IMG/VR virus record: IMGVR_UViG_3300028275_000013
Span: 24,238 to 88,237 of that record
Origin: a virus
Direction: 5' to 3' (one strand)
DNA: 64,000 nucleotides
The translations under genes were made by a program, and so were the position numbers. Every line of letters begins with the position of its first letter. The stretch's first letter is position 1. Shown here piece by piece: positions 37,566 through 44,921 of this stretch. A model generated the notes under the pieces. The model made no database searches, was not told the DNA's origin, and saw nothing but the letters and a program-made list of their open reading frames with translations.

Positions 37566-38657
37566 ATGGCACTCTCCTCCGACTACATCCGCACTTCTCT
37601 ACAGAACCTGTATGGAAACACCATCACTGGTGCTGATATCCGTGCCTGGTGTAATCTGAACGATGCTAACTATCAAACTGTTACTAAAAAACTTGATCAA
37701 TTTAAAGTTGGTCGTGGTAAATGGAATCTTGAAGTGACGCAACAAAAAGTACAAGAAATCGAACGCACTTTCCAAGCACCTGCAGTGGTTCCCCCTATCG
37801 AACAAAACCTCATTCCCGATAAAGATGATACCTTCGTCAAGTTTGGTAACTTTGGTGATATTAAAAAAGTTATTCAGTCCAATATCTTTTATCCTGTGTT
37901 CGTCACTGGTCTGTCTGGTAATGGTAAAACTTTCAGCGTTGAGCAAGCATGTGCTCAACTGAAGCGTGAATTGATTCGTGTCAACATTACCATCGAGACT
38001 GATGAAGATGACCTGATTGGTGGTTTCCGTCTTGTCAATGGTGAGACTGTATGGCACAATGGTCCTGTAGTGGAAGCACTTGAGCGTGGTGCAGTGCTGC
38101 TGCTGGATGAGATTGACCTTGCTTCTAATAAGATCCTGTGCCTGCAATCCATTCTGGAAGGTAAAGGTGTGTTCCTCAAAAAGATCGGTCGCTTCGTGAA
38201 ACCTGCCTCTGGTTTCAATGTGATCGCCACCGCCAACACCAAGGGTAAGGGTTCTGATGATGGTCGCTTCATCGGCACCAATGTTCTCAACGAAGCATTC
38301 CTTGAGCGTTTCCCTGTGACCTTTGAGCAGTCCTATCCCGCCCCTGCAACTGAGCAGAAGATTCTGGAAGGTATTGCTTTGGATCTGGGTATTGAAGATC
38401 GTAATTTCTGTAAGCGCCTGGTCGATTGGGCAGACATCATCCGTAAGACTTTCTACGATGGTGGTATTGAGGAGATCATCAGCACCCGCCGTCTGGTTCA
38501 CATCATCCGTGCTTACAGCATTTTCCAAGATAAAGCAAAGGCAATCCAAGTGTGCGTTAACCGCTTTGATGATGAAACCAAGCAAGCATTCCTTGAACTT
38601 TATGACAAGGTTGATGCTGACTTTCAACTTCCTGTTGACGAACAGCAGTCAAACTGA
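37566..38657 (+). CDS. cobS: CobS-type AAA+ ATPase
   Basis: MoxR-type AAA+ ATPase, annotated in cyanophages as CobS (a cobaltochelatase subunit). Walker A is GLSGNGKTF and Walker B is LLLDEIDLAS, followed by sensor-like FNVIATANTKG and an arginine-finger region (LNEAFLERFPVTFE). An ATG at 37539 is part of a TATAAT-G box, so I prefer 37566 (MALSSDYIRTSLQNLYGN), giving 363 residues. It pairs with the VWA gene upstream. Base use is richer in G and C than neighbours. A vitamin B12 role is traditional but unproven; a remodelling ATPase is equally possible. Confidence 0.88.
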   Translation: MALSSDYIRTSLQNLYGNTITGADIRAWCNLNDANYQTVTKKLDQFKVGRGKWNLEVTQQKVQEIERTFQAPAVVPPIEQNLIPDKDDTFVKFGNFGDIKKVIQSNIFYPVFVTGLSGNGKTFSVEQACAQLKRELIRVNITIETDEDDLIGGFRLVNGETVWHNGPVVEALERGAVLLLDEIDLASNKILCLQSILEGKGVFLKKIGRFVKPASGFNVIATANTKGKGSDDGRFIGTNVLNEAFLERFPVTFEQSYPAPATEQKILEGIALDLGIEDRNFCKRLVDWADIIRKTFYDGGIEEIISTRRLVHIIRAYSIFQDKAKAIQVCVNRFDDETKQAFLELYDKVDADFQLPVDEQQSN

Positions 38658-38663
38658 TAGGAT
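38635..38663 (+). promoter_or_regulatory. sigma70-type promoter in the cobS end
   Basis: TTGACG (38635-38640), a 17-base spacer, and TAGGAT (38658-38663). The predicted transcript start (about 38670) falls inside the first arm of the following terminator hairpin. It would drive the DUF3310-gp45-gp44 operon. Confidence 0.7.
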
Positions 38664-38666
38664 ATA

Positions 38667-38692
38667 AGGAGGTCAATGTGCCTCCTCTTTTT
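38667..38692 (+). terminator. intrinsic terminator after cobS
   Basis: AGGAGG / CCTCCT stem with an 8-base loop, followed by CTTTTT. It would stop transcripts coming through cobS but not those started at the overlapping promoter. Confidence 0.75.
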
Positions 38693-38712
38693 GTCCTTTA
38701 CTATGAAATACA

Positions 38713-39219
38713 ATGTCCGAAAACTTTGAGAGCACTTACGAAAGTTCAATCCCTAATCAAGATTTCTGGGAAGAAGATGGTATTAGTCTAACTGGAAATC
38801 CGTGTCCTTCTCCCGATATGTTTGTCCTTAGTTCCCGACTTTCTGGTGGACTTGGTGATGATCATCTATCTCTGAATCTACCTTCTACTTTTAATTTGAA
38901 AATGCCTGAAGATACAAACAAAAATGGTTTCTGGAAATATGAAGAAGATAAAACTCTGAAAGCAGTAGAAGAGTATATTGCAAGTACTTATCATTCTCAC
39001 TACACTTCAGAACAATCTAAAACTCAAACTCTCGATTTGATTGAGAGTATTGGAGATGGTGAACCATTCACTCGTTCCAACGCTATCAAGTATCTCTCGC
39101 GGTTTGGTAAGAAGAATGGTAAGTCCAAAATGGACATTTTGAAGGCAATTCATTATTGCGTTCTTCTTTATCATTTCGCTGGACTTCATAAAAACACCAC
39201 TAACACTTACAACTATTGA
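38713..39219 (+). CDS. DUF3310-type protein
   Basis: A 168-residue protein. The C-terminal part (TLDLIESIGDGEPFTRSNAI, then KYLSRFGKKNGKSKMDILKAIHY) has the GNAIKYL..R.GKK...DL.KA pattern of DUF3310, a small helical domain frequent in phages and sometimes linked to nucleotide metabolism. The N-terminal 90 residues are acidic and variable. It is the first gene after a sigma70-type promoter and leads the clamp operon. Confidence 0.75.
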   Translation: MSENFESTYESSIPNQDFWEEDGISLTGNPCPSPDMFVLSSRLSGGLGDDHLSLNLPSTFNLKMPEDTNKNGFWKYEEDKTLKAVEEYIASTYHSHYTSEQSKTQTLDLIESIGDGEPFTRSNAIKYLSRFGKKNGKSKMDILKAIHYCVLLYHFAGLHKNTTNTYNY

Positions 39220-39221
39220 TT

Positions 39222-39887
39222 ATGAAACTCTCTGACAAAACTTTGACTCTGCTCAAGAACTTTTCTTCTATTAATCAGTCCATTCTGTTTAAAGAAGGAA
39301 GCAATCTTCGCACAATTTCTGTGATGAAAAATATTCTCGCAGAGGCAACAATTGAAGAAGAACTGCCTAAGGATTTTGGTATCTATGATCTAAACCAATT
39401 TCTGAATGGACTCAACCTCCATCAAAATGCTGAACTTGATTTTCAGAATGACGGTTATGTAGTCATTAAAGAAGGTCGTTCTCGTTCCAAATATTTTTTT
39501 GCAGATCCTAATGTAATTGTTACTCCTCCAGACAAATCTATCTCTCTACCCTCAGAAGATGTTTGTTTCATTCTTGATACCAAAGAACTTGATAAACTGC
39601 TTAAAGCTGCTGCTGTGTATCAACTTCCTGACCTGTCTGTGGTTGGTGAAGCAGGTGTTGTAAAATTGGTTGTTCGCGATAAAAAGAACGATACTTCCAA
39701 TGATTTCTCTGTGGTGGTCGGTGAAACAGATGAGGTATTCACTTTTAATTTCAAAGTAGAAAACATCAAGATTATCCCTGGTTCTTATGAGGTGGTGATT
39801 TCTTCTAAACTTTTGTCACGGTTCAAGAATACTGGGTTTGATGTGACTTATTATATTGCTATGGAACCCGATTCTACCTTTGGTTGA
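39222..39887 (+). CDS. 45: sliding clamp gp45
   Basis: DNA polymerase processivity clamp, also the mobile activator of late transcription in T4. The fold is recognisable from LSDKTLTLLKNFSSINQSIL, VCFILDTKELDKLLKAAAVY and the family's C-terminal beta strands. I prefer the ATG at 39222 (221 residues; T4: 228) over an in-frame TTG 6 bases earlier. It follows the DUF3310 gene by 2 bases and overlaps the next gene. Confidence 0.96.
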   Translation: MKLSDKTLTLLKNFSSINQSILFKEGSNLRTISVMKNILAEATIEEELPKDFGIYDLNQFLNGLNLHQNAELDFQNDGYVVIKEGRSRSKYFFADPNVIVTPPDKSISLPSEDVCFILDTKELDKLLKAAAVYQLPDLSVVGEAGVVKLVVRDKKNDTSNDFSVVVGETDEVFTFNFKVENIKIIPGSYEVVISSKLLSRFKNTGFDVTYYIAMEPDSTFG

Positions 39888-40399
39888 TGAATATCTTCGT
39901 TACTTCTCCTTGGCCCGCTGAGAGTGCTATTTGCCTCCCCGACAAACACATTGTCAAGATGCCCCTAGAGTGCTGTCAGATGCTCTCTATCGTTGCGTCA
40001 GAAAAATGGGGATACGGTTACGGCACTCTCCCTAAAGCAGATGGAACCCCCTACAAGACCGAGAAAGGAGCATTCCGCAATCATCCCTGCACCAAGTGGG
40101 CACTGGAGAGTATCCATAATGCCTACTGGTTAATCAAGTGGGGATTGAACTTGTCTGATGAATACTGCCTGCGGTATAATAAAACTCACTCCTGCTACAA
40201 AACCCTTGTGGATGCATACTACTTGTTTCCTAAGGGTAAGATTACAGAAGTGACTCCATTTGCTCGTGCTATGCCTGAGGAATGGAAGTTTGACGACACT
40301 ATTGATACATTTGAAGCATACAAAAGATACATTGCATCCAAACCTTGGGTTGCTGATAACTATCTCCGTATGCCAGAAAGAAAACCTAATTGGATTTGA
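39887..40399 (+). CDS. pyrimidine-dimer DNA glycosylase-like protein
   Basis: A 170-residue protein with the pattern DKHIVKMPLECCQMLSIV, then GAFRNHPCTKWALESIHNAY, as in the phage branch of the pyrimidine-dimer glycosylase/endonuclease V family (Pyr_excise). T4 DenV nicks DNA at UV dimers, a useful function for a sunlit ocean phage. Activity of this branch is inferred. The start ATG overlaps the gp45 stop (TTGATGA), and gp44 follows by 2 bases. Confidence 0.75.
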   Translation: MNIFVTSPWPAESAICLPDKHIVKMPLECCQMLSIVASEKWGYGYGTLPKADGTPYKTEKGAFRNHPCTKWALESIHNAYWLIKWGLNLSDEYCLRYNKTHSCYKTLVDAYYLFPKGKITEVTPFARAMPEEWKFDDTIDTFEAYKRYIASKPWVADNYLRMPERKPNWI

Positions 40400-40401
40400 T
40401 T

Positions 40402-41346
40402 ATGGCAAGTGAATTTCTTTTTGTGGAAAAATATCGTCCTCAAGTGATTGATGACTGTATTTTGCCCGATGACACTAAAAAAACATTTAAGGAGTTTGTA
40501 GCGAAAGGTGAGATTCCAAATCTCCTTCTTGCAGGACCTCCTGGTATTGGTAAAACTACAATCGCAAAAGCATTATGTAATGAATTGGGGGCAGATTATT
40601 ATGTCATCAATGGATCCGACGAAGGGCGTTTCCTGGATACTGTACGGAACCAAGCAAAGAACTTTGCTTCGACCGTCTCACTTACGGGATCTGCTAAACA
40701 CAAAGTCATTATCATCGATGAAGCTGATAACACAGGGAACGATGTACAACTCCTACTACGGGCGAATATTGAGGCATTTTATAATAACTGTCGATTCATC
40801 TTCACCTGTAACTACAAGAACAAGATTATTGAACCTCTTCACTCCCGATGTGCCGTCATCGACTTCACCATCAAAGGGAAGCAAAGAGTTCAACTTGCAG
40901 GTAGTTTCTTCCAACGACTTCAATCAATCTTGGATGCGGAAAAGATTGAATATGATCAAAAAGTCGTTGCGGAACTTGTATCAAAACACTTCCCAGACTT
41001 TCGTAGGGTCCTCAACGAATGCCAGAGATATTCTACAGGAGGAAAAATCGACTCGGGCATTCTTGCATCTTTCTCAGACATCTCTGTAAATGAACTTATT
41101 AAAAATCTCAAGGATAAAAACTTTCCTGAAGTCCGAAAGTGGGTGGTCTCCAACTTGGACAACGATGCTTCTAGTCTTCTTCGCAGGATTTATGACGCCT
41201 CTTACGATTGCCTTGTTCCCGCATCTATCCCTGCTGCCGTTCTTGTTATTGCTAAGTATCAATACCAATGTGCGTTCGTGGCTGACCAAGAAGTAAATCT
41301 TCTTGCTGCATTAACTGAAATTATGTGTGAGTGTGAATTCAAATGA
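40402..41346 (+). CDS. 44: clamp loader large subunit gp44
   Basis: AAA+ ATPase of the gp44/gp62 clamp loader. Motifs are KYRP near the start, Walker A GPPGIGKTT, Walker B VIIIDEAD, sensor 1 FIFTCNYKNKI, and the SRC arginine finger. Length 314 (T4: 319). I take the ATG at 40402; an in-frame TTG lies 12 bases earlier. Its usual partner gp62 is separated from it here by two inserted genes. Confidence 0.97.
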   Translation: MASEFLFVEKYRPQVIDDCILPDDTKKTFKEFVAKGEIPNLLLAGPPGIGKTTIAKALCNELGADYYVINGSDEGRFLDTVRNQAKNFASTVSLTGSAKHKVIIIDEADNTGNDVQLLLRANIEAFYNNCRFIFTCNYKNKIIEPLHSRCAVIDFTIKGKQRVQLAGSFFQRLQSILDAEKIEYDQKVVAELVSKHFPDFRRVLNECQRYSTGGKIDSGILASFSDISVNELIKNLKDKNFPEVRKWVVSNLDNDASSLLRRIYDASYDCLVPASIPAAVLVIAKYQYQCAFVADQEVNLLAALTEIMCECEFK

Positions 41347-41864
41347 AAACAGTCACTAAAGATACAATTTTTGAATATGGAACTTTTCAAGACAGAATTG
41401 ATTCTTTTGATGACAATAATGAAAGCGAAATATTTGTAAAATTTCTTCGCAATAAATATCCCGACCAATGTAAAATTGTCACAAAACCTTTTGGTAAGTA
41501 TGGTGTAGATATTGGTGTTTATTTTGATAACCAACTTAAATGTGCTTTTGATCTTGAAAGGTGCAAAACTTGGAAAGATGATTGGCCATCTAATTGGAGA
41601 TGCTTAAGTTTTTTGGATAGAAAATCTAAGTATCTTGAATATCCTGAATTTGGAATGGTGTGGTTTAATAATAATCTAACCAAGTTTGCTATTGCTTGGA
41701 AAAATGATATTTTAAAGTTTCCAGTTACTGATAGAAACTTACCAAATGGTCAAATTGATAAAGTTAGAAAAGTTGACTTTAAATATGGTAAACTATATGG
41801 ATCTTCTTTCAGTCCTATTGAAATTGAAAAATTTAAAAATCGTATAAAGTTTGATTTAAAATGA
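41343..41864 (+). CDS. nuclease-like protein next to Dam
   Basis: A 173-residue protein whose middle (KPFGKYGVDIGVYFDNQLKC, then AFDLERCKTW) has a PD-(D/E)XK-like look: D56 on one strand and D70/E72 on the next, then an RK.KY block (DRKSKYLEYPEF). The canonical Lys is displaced, so the assignment is tentative. It overlaps both gp44 and the methyltransferase by 4 bases, so it is translated with the latter. It may cut unmodified DNA or be a structural relative without activity. Confidence 0.55.
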   Translation: MKTVTKDTIFEYGTFQDRIDSFDDNNESEIFVKFLRNKYPDQCKIVTKPFGKYGVDIGVYFDNQLKCAFDLERCKTWKDDWPSNWRCLSFLDRKSKYLEYPEFGMVWFNNNLTKFAIAWKNDILKFPVTDRNLPNGQIDKVRKVDFKYGKLYGSSFSPIEIEKFKNRIKFDLK

Positions 41865-42712
41865 AATCTCTTAAGACGCCATTGCGCTACCCAGGAGGTA
41901 AGTCTCGTGCCTGTGAAAAGATTGGATCATATTTTCCAGACCTTCGTGACTATAGTGAATTTCGTGAACCATTTCTTGGTGGTGGAAGTGTTGCGATTTA
42001 TATCACGAAGAAGTATCCCAACCTAGATATTTGGGTGAATGATCTTTATGAACCTCTGGTAAACTTCTGGCAACAACTCCAGATGTTTGGATATGATTTA
42101 AAAAGTGAACTTGTTGATTTAAAAAACGCAAATAATACCCCAGACAAAGCAAGAGAACTTTTCCTTCAATCAAAGGAACGGATCAATGACAAAACCGTGT
42201 CAAATTTTGATCGTGCTGTGGCTTTCTATGTTGTCAATAAGTGTTCTTTCAGTGGTCTCACAGAGAGTTCATCATTTTCGCAGCAAGCATCTAATTCCAA
42301 TTTCTCTATGCGAGGTATCGAAAAACTGCTTGCGTATTCTTCGTTAATTTCTAAATGGCGTATAACTAATTACTCATACGATTATCTTCTGGATGGAGAC
42401 ACTACTGCTTTTGTGTATCTCGATCCTCCTTATGACATTAAGGATAATCTCTATGGGAGAAAGGGATCAATGCACAAAGGATTTGATCACGATAAGTTTG
42501 CTGCTGATTGTGATTTTCATTATCCTATGCATCAACTGATTAGTTACAACTCAGACCAACTTGTAAAAAACCGATTCAAGAATTGGAACGCTGCCGAGTT
42601 TGATCTTACTTATACTATGCGTTCAGTTGGTGAATATATGCGTGAACAAAAACAACGTAAAGAACTTCTGCTTTTTAATTATGGAATTGAAGGACTGGTT
42701 AAACTCAATTAA
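41861..42712 (+). CDS. dam: N6-adenine DNA methyltransferase (Dam type)
   Basis: Class D12 adenine methyltransferase. The N-terminal PLRYPGGKSRA and FREPFLGGGSVAIY blocks bind S-adenosylmethionine, and the catalytic DPPY is at YLDPPYDIKDN near residue 187. Length 283, normal for the family. It probably protects phage DNA from host restriction or marks it. The gene overlaps its nuclease-like neighbour by 4 bases and gp62 by 32 bases, so it is embedded in the clamp-loader operon. The target sequence cannot be read from the gene. Confidence 0.92.
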   Translation: MKSLKTPLRYPGGKSRACEKIGSYFPDLRDYSEFREPFLGGGSVAIYITKKYPNLDIWVNDLYEPLVNFWQQLQMFGYDLKSELVDLKNANNTPDKARELFLQSKERINDKTVSNFDRAVAFYVVNKCSFSGLTESSSFSQQASNSNFSMRGIEKLLAYSSLISKWRITNYSYDYLLDGDTTAFVYLDPPYDIKDNLYGRKGSMHKGFDHDKFAADCDFHYPMHQLISYNSDQLVKNRFKNWNAAEFDLTYTMRSVGEYMREQKQRKELLLFNYGIEGLVKLN

Positions 42713-43058
42713 TTTTACAAAAGAAAATTTGATGGATGATCCATCAATAGTAAAAGAGTATTCTCCTTACATTATTAATAGATGTTTATCTGGTCATATA
42801 GATTGTGTTCTATTTGTAAATGAAATGAATATGAACCATCACCTAGATAAAGATCTGCAATATTCTTTTTATCTAAATAGTTTGAGGAAAAAGAAGAGAT
42901 TTTCTCCTTGGCTCCGAAAGGATAAGGTCACGGACTTAGAATGTATAAAACAATACTATGGTTATAGTAATGAAAAAGCATTTCAAGCTCTAAAAATCCT
43001 GACAAAAGAACAAATTAATTTTATTAAAAAAAGACTTGACATTGGAGGATCAAAATGA
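42681..43058 (+). CDS. 62: clamp loader small subunit gp62
   Basis: Small subunit of the gp44/gp62 clamp loader. The start MELKDWLNSINFTKEN and the body (YIINRCLSGHIDCVLFVNEM, then KKKRFSPWLRKDKV) match cyanophage gp62. At 125 residues it is shorter than T4 gp62 (187), as usual in cyanophages. I take the ATG at 42681. The frame is open further upstream inside dam, but those codons read as antigenic noise rather than gp62. It overlaps regA by 4 bases. Confidence 0.92.
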   Translation: MELKDWLNSINFTKENLMDDPSIVKEYSPYIINRCLSGHIDCVLFVNEMNMNHHLDKDLQYSFYLNSLRKKKRFSPWLRKDKVTDLECIKQYYGYSNEKAFQALKILTKEQINFIKKRLDIGGSK

Positions 43059-43492
43059 CTACTACGGTAGAACCTACGGTTGATTGGTCGCAAGACCAAA
43101 TGGTGGAGGTAATTCTTAATGAACCAGACGATTTCCTCAAGGTTCGTGAGACTTTGACCAGAATTGGAGTTGCATCGCGCAAAGAGAAAAAACTCTATCA
43201 GTCTTGCCATATTTTACATAAACAAGGCAAATATTACATTGTTCATTTTAAAGAACTATTTGCACTGGACGGTAAACATGCAAATCTTACCGTAAATGAT
43301 GTTCAGAGACGAAATCGTATTGTTCGTTTACTTGCCGATTGGGGACTTATTACCGTTCTAAATCAAGATAAAGTTTCTGATATTGCACCTCTGAACCAAA
43401 TTAAAGTTCTTGCATATAAGGATAAAGGTGATTGGATTCTAGAACAAAAGTATAACATCGGTAAAAAAGGAAAAGCAGTAGAAACCGAATAA
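43055..43492 (+). CDS. regA: translational repressor RegA
   Basis: RNA-binding repressor of early phage mRNAs. The pattern DDFLKVRETLTRIGVASRKE, then LYQSCHILHKQGKYYIVHFK, then RRNRIVRLLADWGLI is diagnostic. Length 145 (T4: 122), with short N- and C-terminal additions. The stop coincides with an ATAAATA motif and is followed by two hairpins that close the operon. Confidence 0.95.
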   Translation: MTTTVEPTVDWSQDQMVEVILNEPDDFLKVRETLTRIGVASRKEKKLYQSCHILHKQGKYYIVHFKELFALDGKHANLTVNDVQRRNRIVRLLADWGLITVLNQDKVSDIAPLNQIKVLAYKDKGDWILEQKYNIGKKGKAVETE

Positions 43493-43495
43493 ATA
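43489..43495 (+). promoter_or_regulatory. late-type promoter motif before hsp20
   Basis: ATAAATA overlaps the regA stop. Transcripts from it would have to pass two hairpins to reach hsp20. Confidence 0.35.
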
Positions 43496-43498
43496 GTT

Positions 43499-43520
43499 GA
43501 GTGCCATTCGTGCGGCACTC
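43499..43520 (+). other. hairpin after regA
   Basis: Perfect inverted repeat GAGTGCC / GGCACTC with an 8-base loop, 7 bases past the regA stop. No T run follows, so it may act as an RNA-stability or processing element rather than a terminator. Confidence 0.65.
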
Positions 43521-43540
43521 TACAAAAGTCGGAACACCCT

Positions 43541-43577
43541 AAAAAGAGGTTCGGTTTTACCGATACCTCTTTTTTTC
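43541..43577 (+). terminator. intrinsic terminator after regA
   Basis: A-rich arm plus AGAGGT pairs with ACCTCT plus T run, with an inner CGGT / ACCG. The A/T tails make it look bidirectional. A TATAAT at 43586-43591 follows it before hsp20, without a good -35. Confidence 0.85.
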
Positions 43578-43651
43578 GTTTCTTGTATAATTAGTAATGG
43601 ATGCCGAAAGGGTCCACACAATACAAACTCGCTTTTAAAGGAGCTACCATA

Positions 43652-44092
43652 ATGACTAACCTTGTAACTTCACGGTTTACACATGCAGATCTTCCTGCTT
43701 TGATGGATAGAATCGCACGCAATAGTATTGGAATGGATGAATATTTTGATCGTCTATTCAATCTTCATGAAACCACTACTAACTATCCACCATACAACTT
43801 AGTTCAAGTCAGCAATGTAGAATCACGACTTGAACTTGCTCTTGCTGGATTTAGAAAGAAGGAGGTTTATGTCTACACACAAGATGGTAAACTCTTTGTT
43901 GAAGGCCAAAAAGAAGATAAAGAAACGGAGTCCAACTATCTCCACAAAGGTTTGGCTCAACGGAGTTTTAAGAGAGCGTGGACGCTCTCTGATGATACGG
44001 AAGTTAGATCAGTTGATTTTGAGGATGGGCTTTTGAATATTACTCTTGGTAGAATTGTTCCTGACCATCATAAACGAAAGGATTATCTCTAA
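43652..44092 (+). CDS. hsp20: small heat-shock protein Hsp20
   Basis: Alpha-crystallin-type chaperone common in cyanomyoviruses. Residues 40-135 form the crystallin domain (YNLVQVSNVESRLELALAGF, then FRKKEVYVYTQDGKLFVEGQ), closing with ITLGRIVP. I take the ATG at 43652, which has the ribosome site AAAGGAG 7 bases upstream, over an earlier in-frame ATG at 43601. The protein has 146 residues. It is likely to prevent aggregation of phage or host proteins during infection. Confidence 0.93.
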   Translation: MTNLVTSRFTHADLPALMDRIARNSIGMDEYFDRLFNLHETTTNYPPYNLVQVSNVESRLELALAGFRKKEVYVYTQDGKLFVEGQKEDKETESNYLHKGLAQRSFKRAWTLSDDTEVRSVDFEDGLLNITLGRIVPDHHKRKDYL

Positions 44093-44105
44093 ATAAAAAT
44101 AAAAA

Positions 44106-44270
44106 ATGAAATCTTTCGACGAGTTCAAAACAATCGCATATAAGAATTCTATTCCTCACACTGTTTATTCTGGAGGAAAGCAAAAAAACATTCCAAAAGG
44201 AAAAGCAGTTCCGGTAAGAAGTCGATCAAGTGCGGGTGGCAATGGGGATGGTGGAGATGGTGGAGAATAA
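44106..44270 (+). CDS. small protein with MKSFDEF start
   Basis: A 54-residue protein, MKSFDEFKTIAYKNS at the start, a basic middle (KGKAVPVRSRSS) and a Gly/Asp-rich end. The first seven residues resemble the capsid-targeting-like starts at 22758 and 51630, but the Glu needed at position 10 for gp21 cleavage is missing. It lies 13 bases after hsp20. The function is unknown; a link to the head is only a possibility. Confidence 0.55.
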   Translation: MKSFDEFKTIAYKNSIPHTVYSGGKQKNIPKGKAVPVRSRSSAGGNGDGGDGGE

Positions 44271-44273
44271 ATA
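44267..44273 (+). promoter_or_regulatory. late-type promoter motif
   Basis: ATAAATA overlaps the stop of the 54-residue gene, upstream of a terminator and of the first Sm-like gene of the polymerase operon. Confidence 0.35.
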
Positions 44274-44294
44274 GTAATTGAATATCGTCGGCGC

Positions 44295-44337
44295 GAGGAG
44301 CACCTGGCAAAATCCAGGTTGACTCCTCCTTTTTTTA
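44295..44337 (+). terminator. intrinsic terminator before the polymerase operon
   Basis: GAGGAG / CTCCTC outer stem and ACCTGG / CCAGGT inner stem, followed by a run of T. The descending arm contains the -35 of the next promoter. Confidence 0.9.
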
Positions 44338-44347
44338 TTGGTAGAAT
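44319..44347 (+). promoter_or_regulatory. sigma70-type promoter for Sm-like/gp43 operon
   Basis: TTGACT (44319-44324), a 17-base spacer containing the terminator T run, and TAGAAT (44342-44347). Transcription is predicted to start near 44354, 15 bases before the first gene. Confidence 0.8.
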
Positions 44348-44368
44348 GCTAAGAGGTATGGAGCAACG

Positions 44369-44698
44369 ATGACTGTAAAACTTGCAATTTTAAAATCTGG
44401 CGAAGACATTATCGCGGATATACAAGAAATGGTGGTTGAAGATAAAGTAGTTGGTTATATCTTCAATAAACCATGCAGTATTAAAATGAAATCAAGTGAA
44501 GAAAAGGAATCTGTTGAAACAAATTCTGTTAAAATAAGATTGGTTCCTTGGATTCTTCTTACTAAAGATACTAGAGTTCCTGTATCTTTAGATTGGGTAA
44601 TTACTCTAGTCGATCCCATAGATCAATTATCAAACATGTATCAAGAGGACATTTTAAAAAATGAAAAAAATGATCAAAATATTAGCATTAACGAATAG
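44369..44698 (+). CDS. Sm-like (LSm-fold) protein B
   Basis: A 109-residue protein. VKLAILKSGEDIIADIQEM forms an Sm1-like strand set, VKIRLVPWILLT is the central block, and LDWVITLVDPIDQLSNMY closes the core. This is the same order as in the proteins at 30899 and 44670, so I treat the three as paralogs. It is the first gene after a sigma70-type promoter. RNA binding is expected from the fold but not shown. It overlaps the next gene. Confidence 0.65.
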   Translation: MTVKLAILKSGEDIIADIQEMVVEDKVVGYIFNKPCSIKMKSSEEKESVETNSVKIRLVPWILLTKDTRVPVSLDWVITLVDPIDQLSNMYQEDILKNEKNDQNISINE

Positions 44699-44921
44699 TT
44701 TAATTCTTATAAGTGAAATTGAAGAAGTCGGTGCAGACATTGGAGAACCAGATTGTAAACTGATTAATCCATTCGTCGTGAAAAATGATCACACTATGGA
44801 ACCATTCCTTTGTGGGTTCACAAAAGAAAAAACTTTTATGATGAGTTCGGAAAAGATTCTTACGCTTGTGGATCCAACTCCAACTTTACTTGAAAAATAT
44901 GAGGACTTGATTAAAGAATGA
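44670..44921 (+). CDS. Sm-like (LSm-fold) protein C
   Basis: A short member of the same group, with MIKILALTNSLILISEIEEV, then CKLINPFVV, then EKILTLVDPTPTLLEKY. The Gly-Glu of the Sm1 turn is replaced by Leu-Ile-Leu, so it may have diverged in ligand binding. An in-frame ATG at 44661 would add 3 residues. It overlaps the upstream paralog by 29 bases and gp43 by 4, and is surely co-translated with the polymerase. Confidence 0.6.
   Translation: MIKILALTNSLILISEIEEVGADIGEPDCKLINPFVVKNDHTMEPFLCGFTKEKTFMMSSEKILTLVDPTPTLLEKYEDLIKE

Noticed and set aside
37599-38627. Antisense frame of 342 codons over cobS
   Set aside because: It is the mirror of a well-recognised ATPase with GC-richer codons, has no ribosome site or motif, and no other minus-strand gene exists in the window.
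40508-41089. Plus-strand frame of 193 codons within gp44
   Set aside because: It overlaps the full AAA+ motif set of gp44 and has no own initiation signal.
43586-43591. TATAAT before hsp20 as a full sigma70 promoter
   Set aside because: No acceptable -35 lies 16-18 bases upstream, so it is mentioned only as a possible -10.
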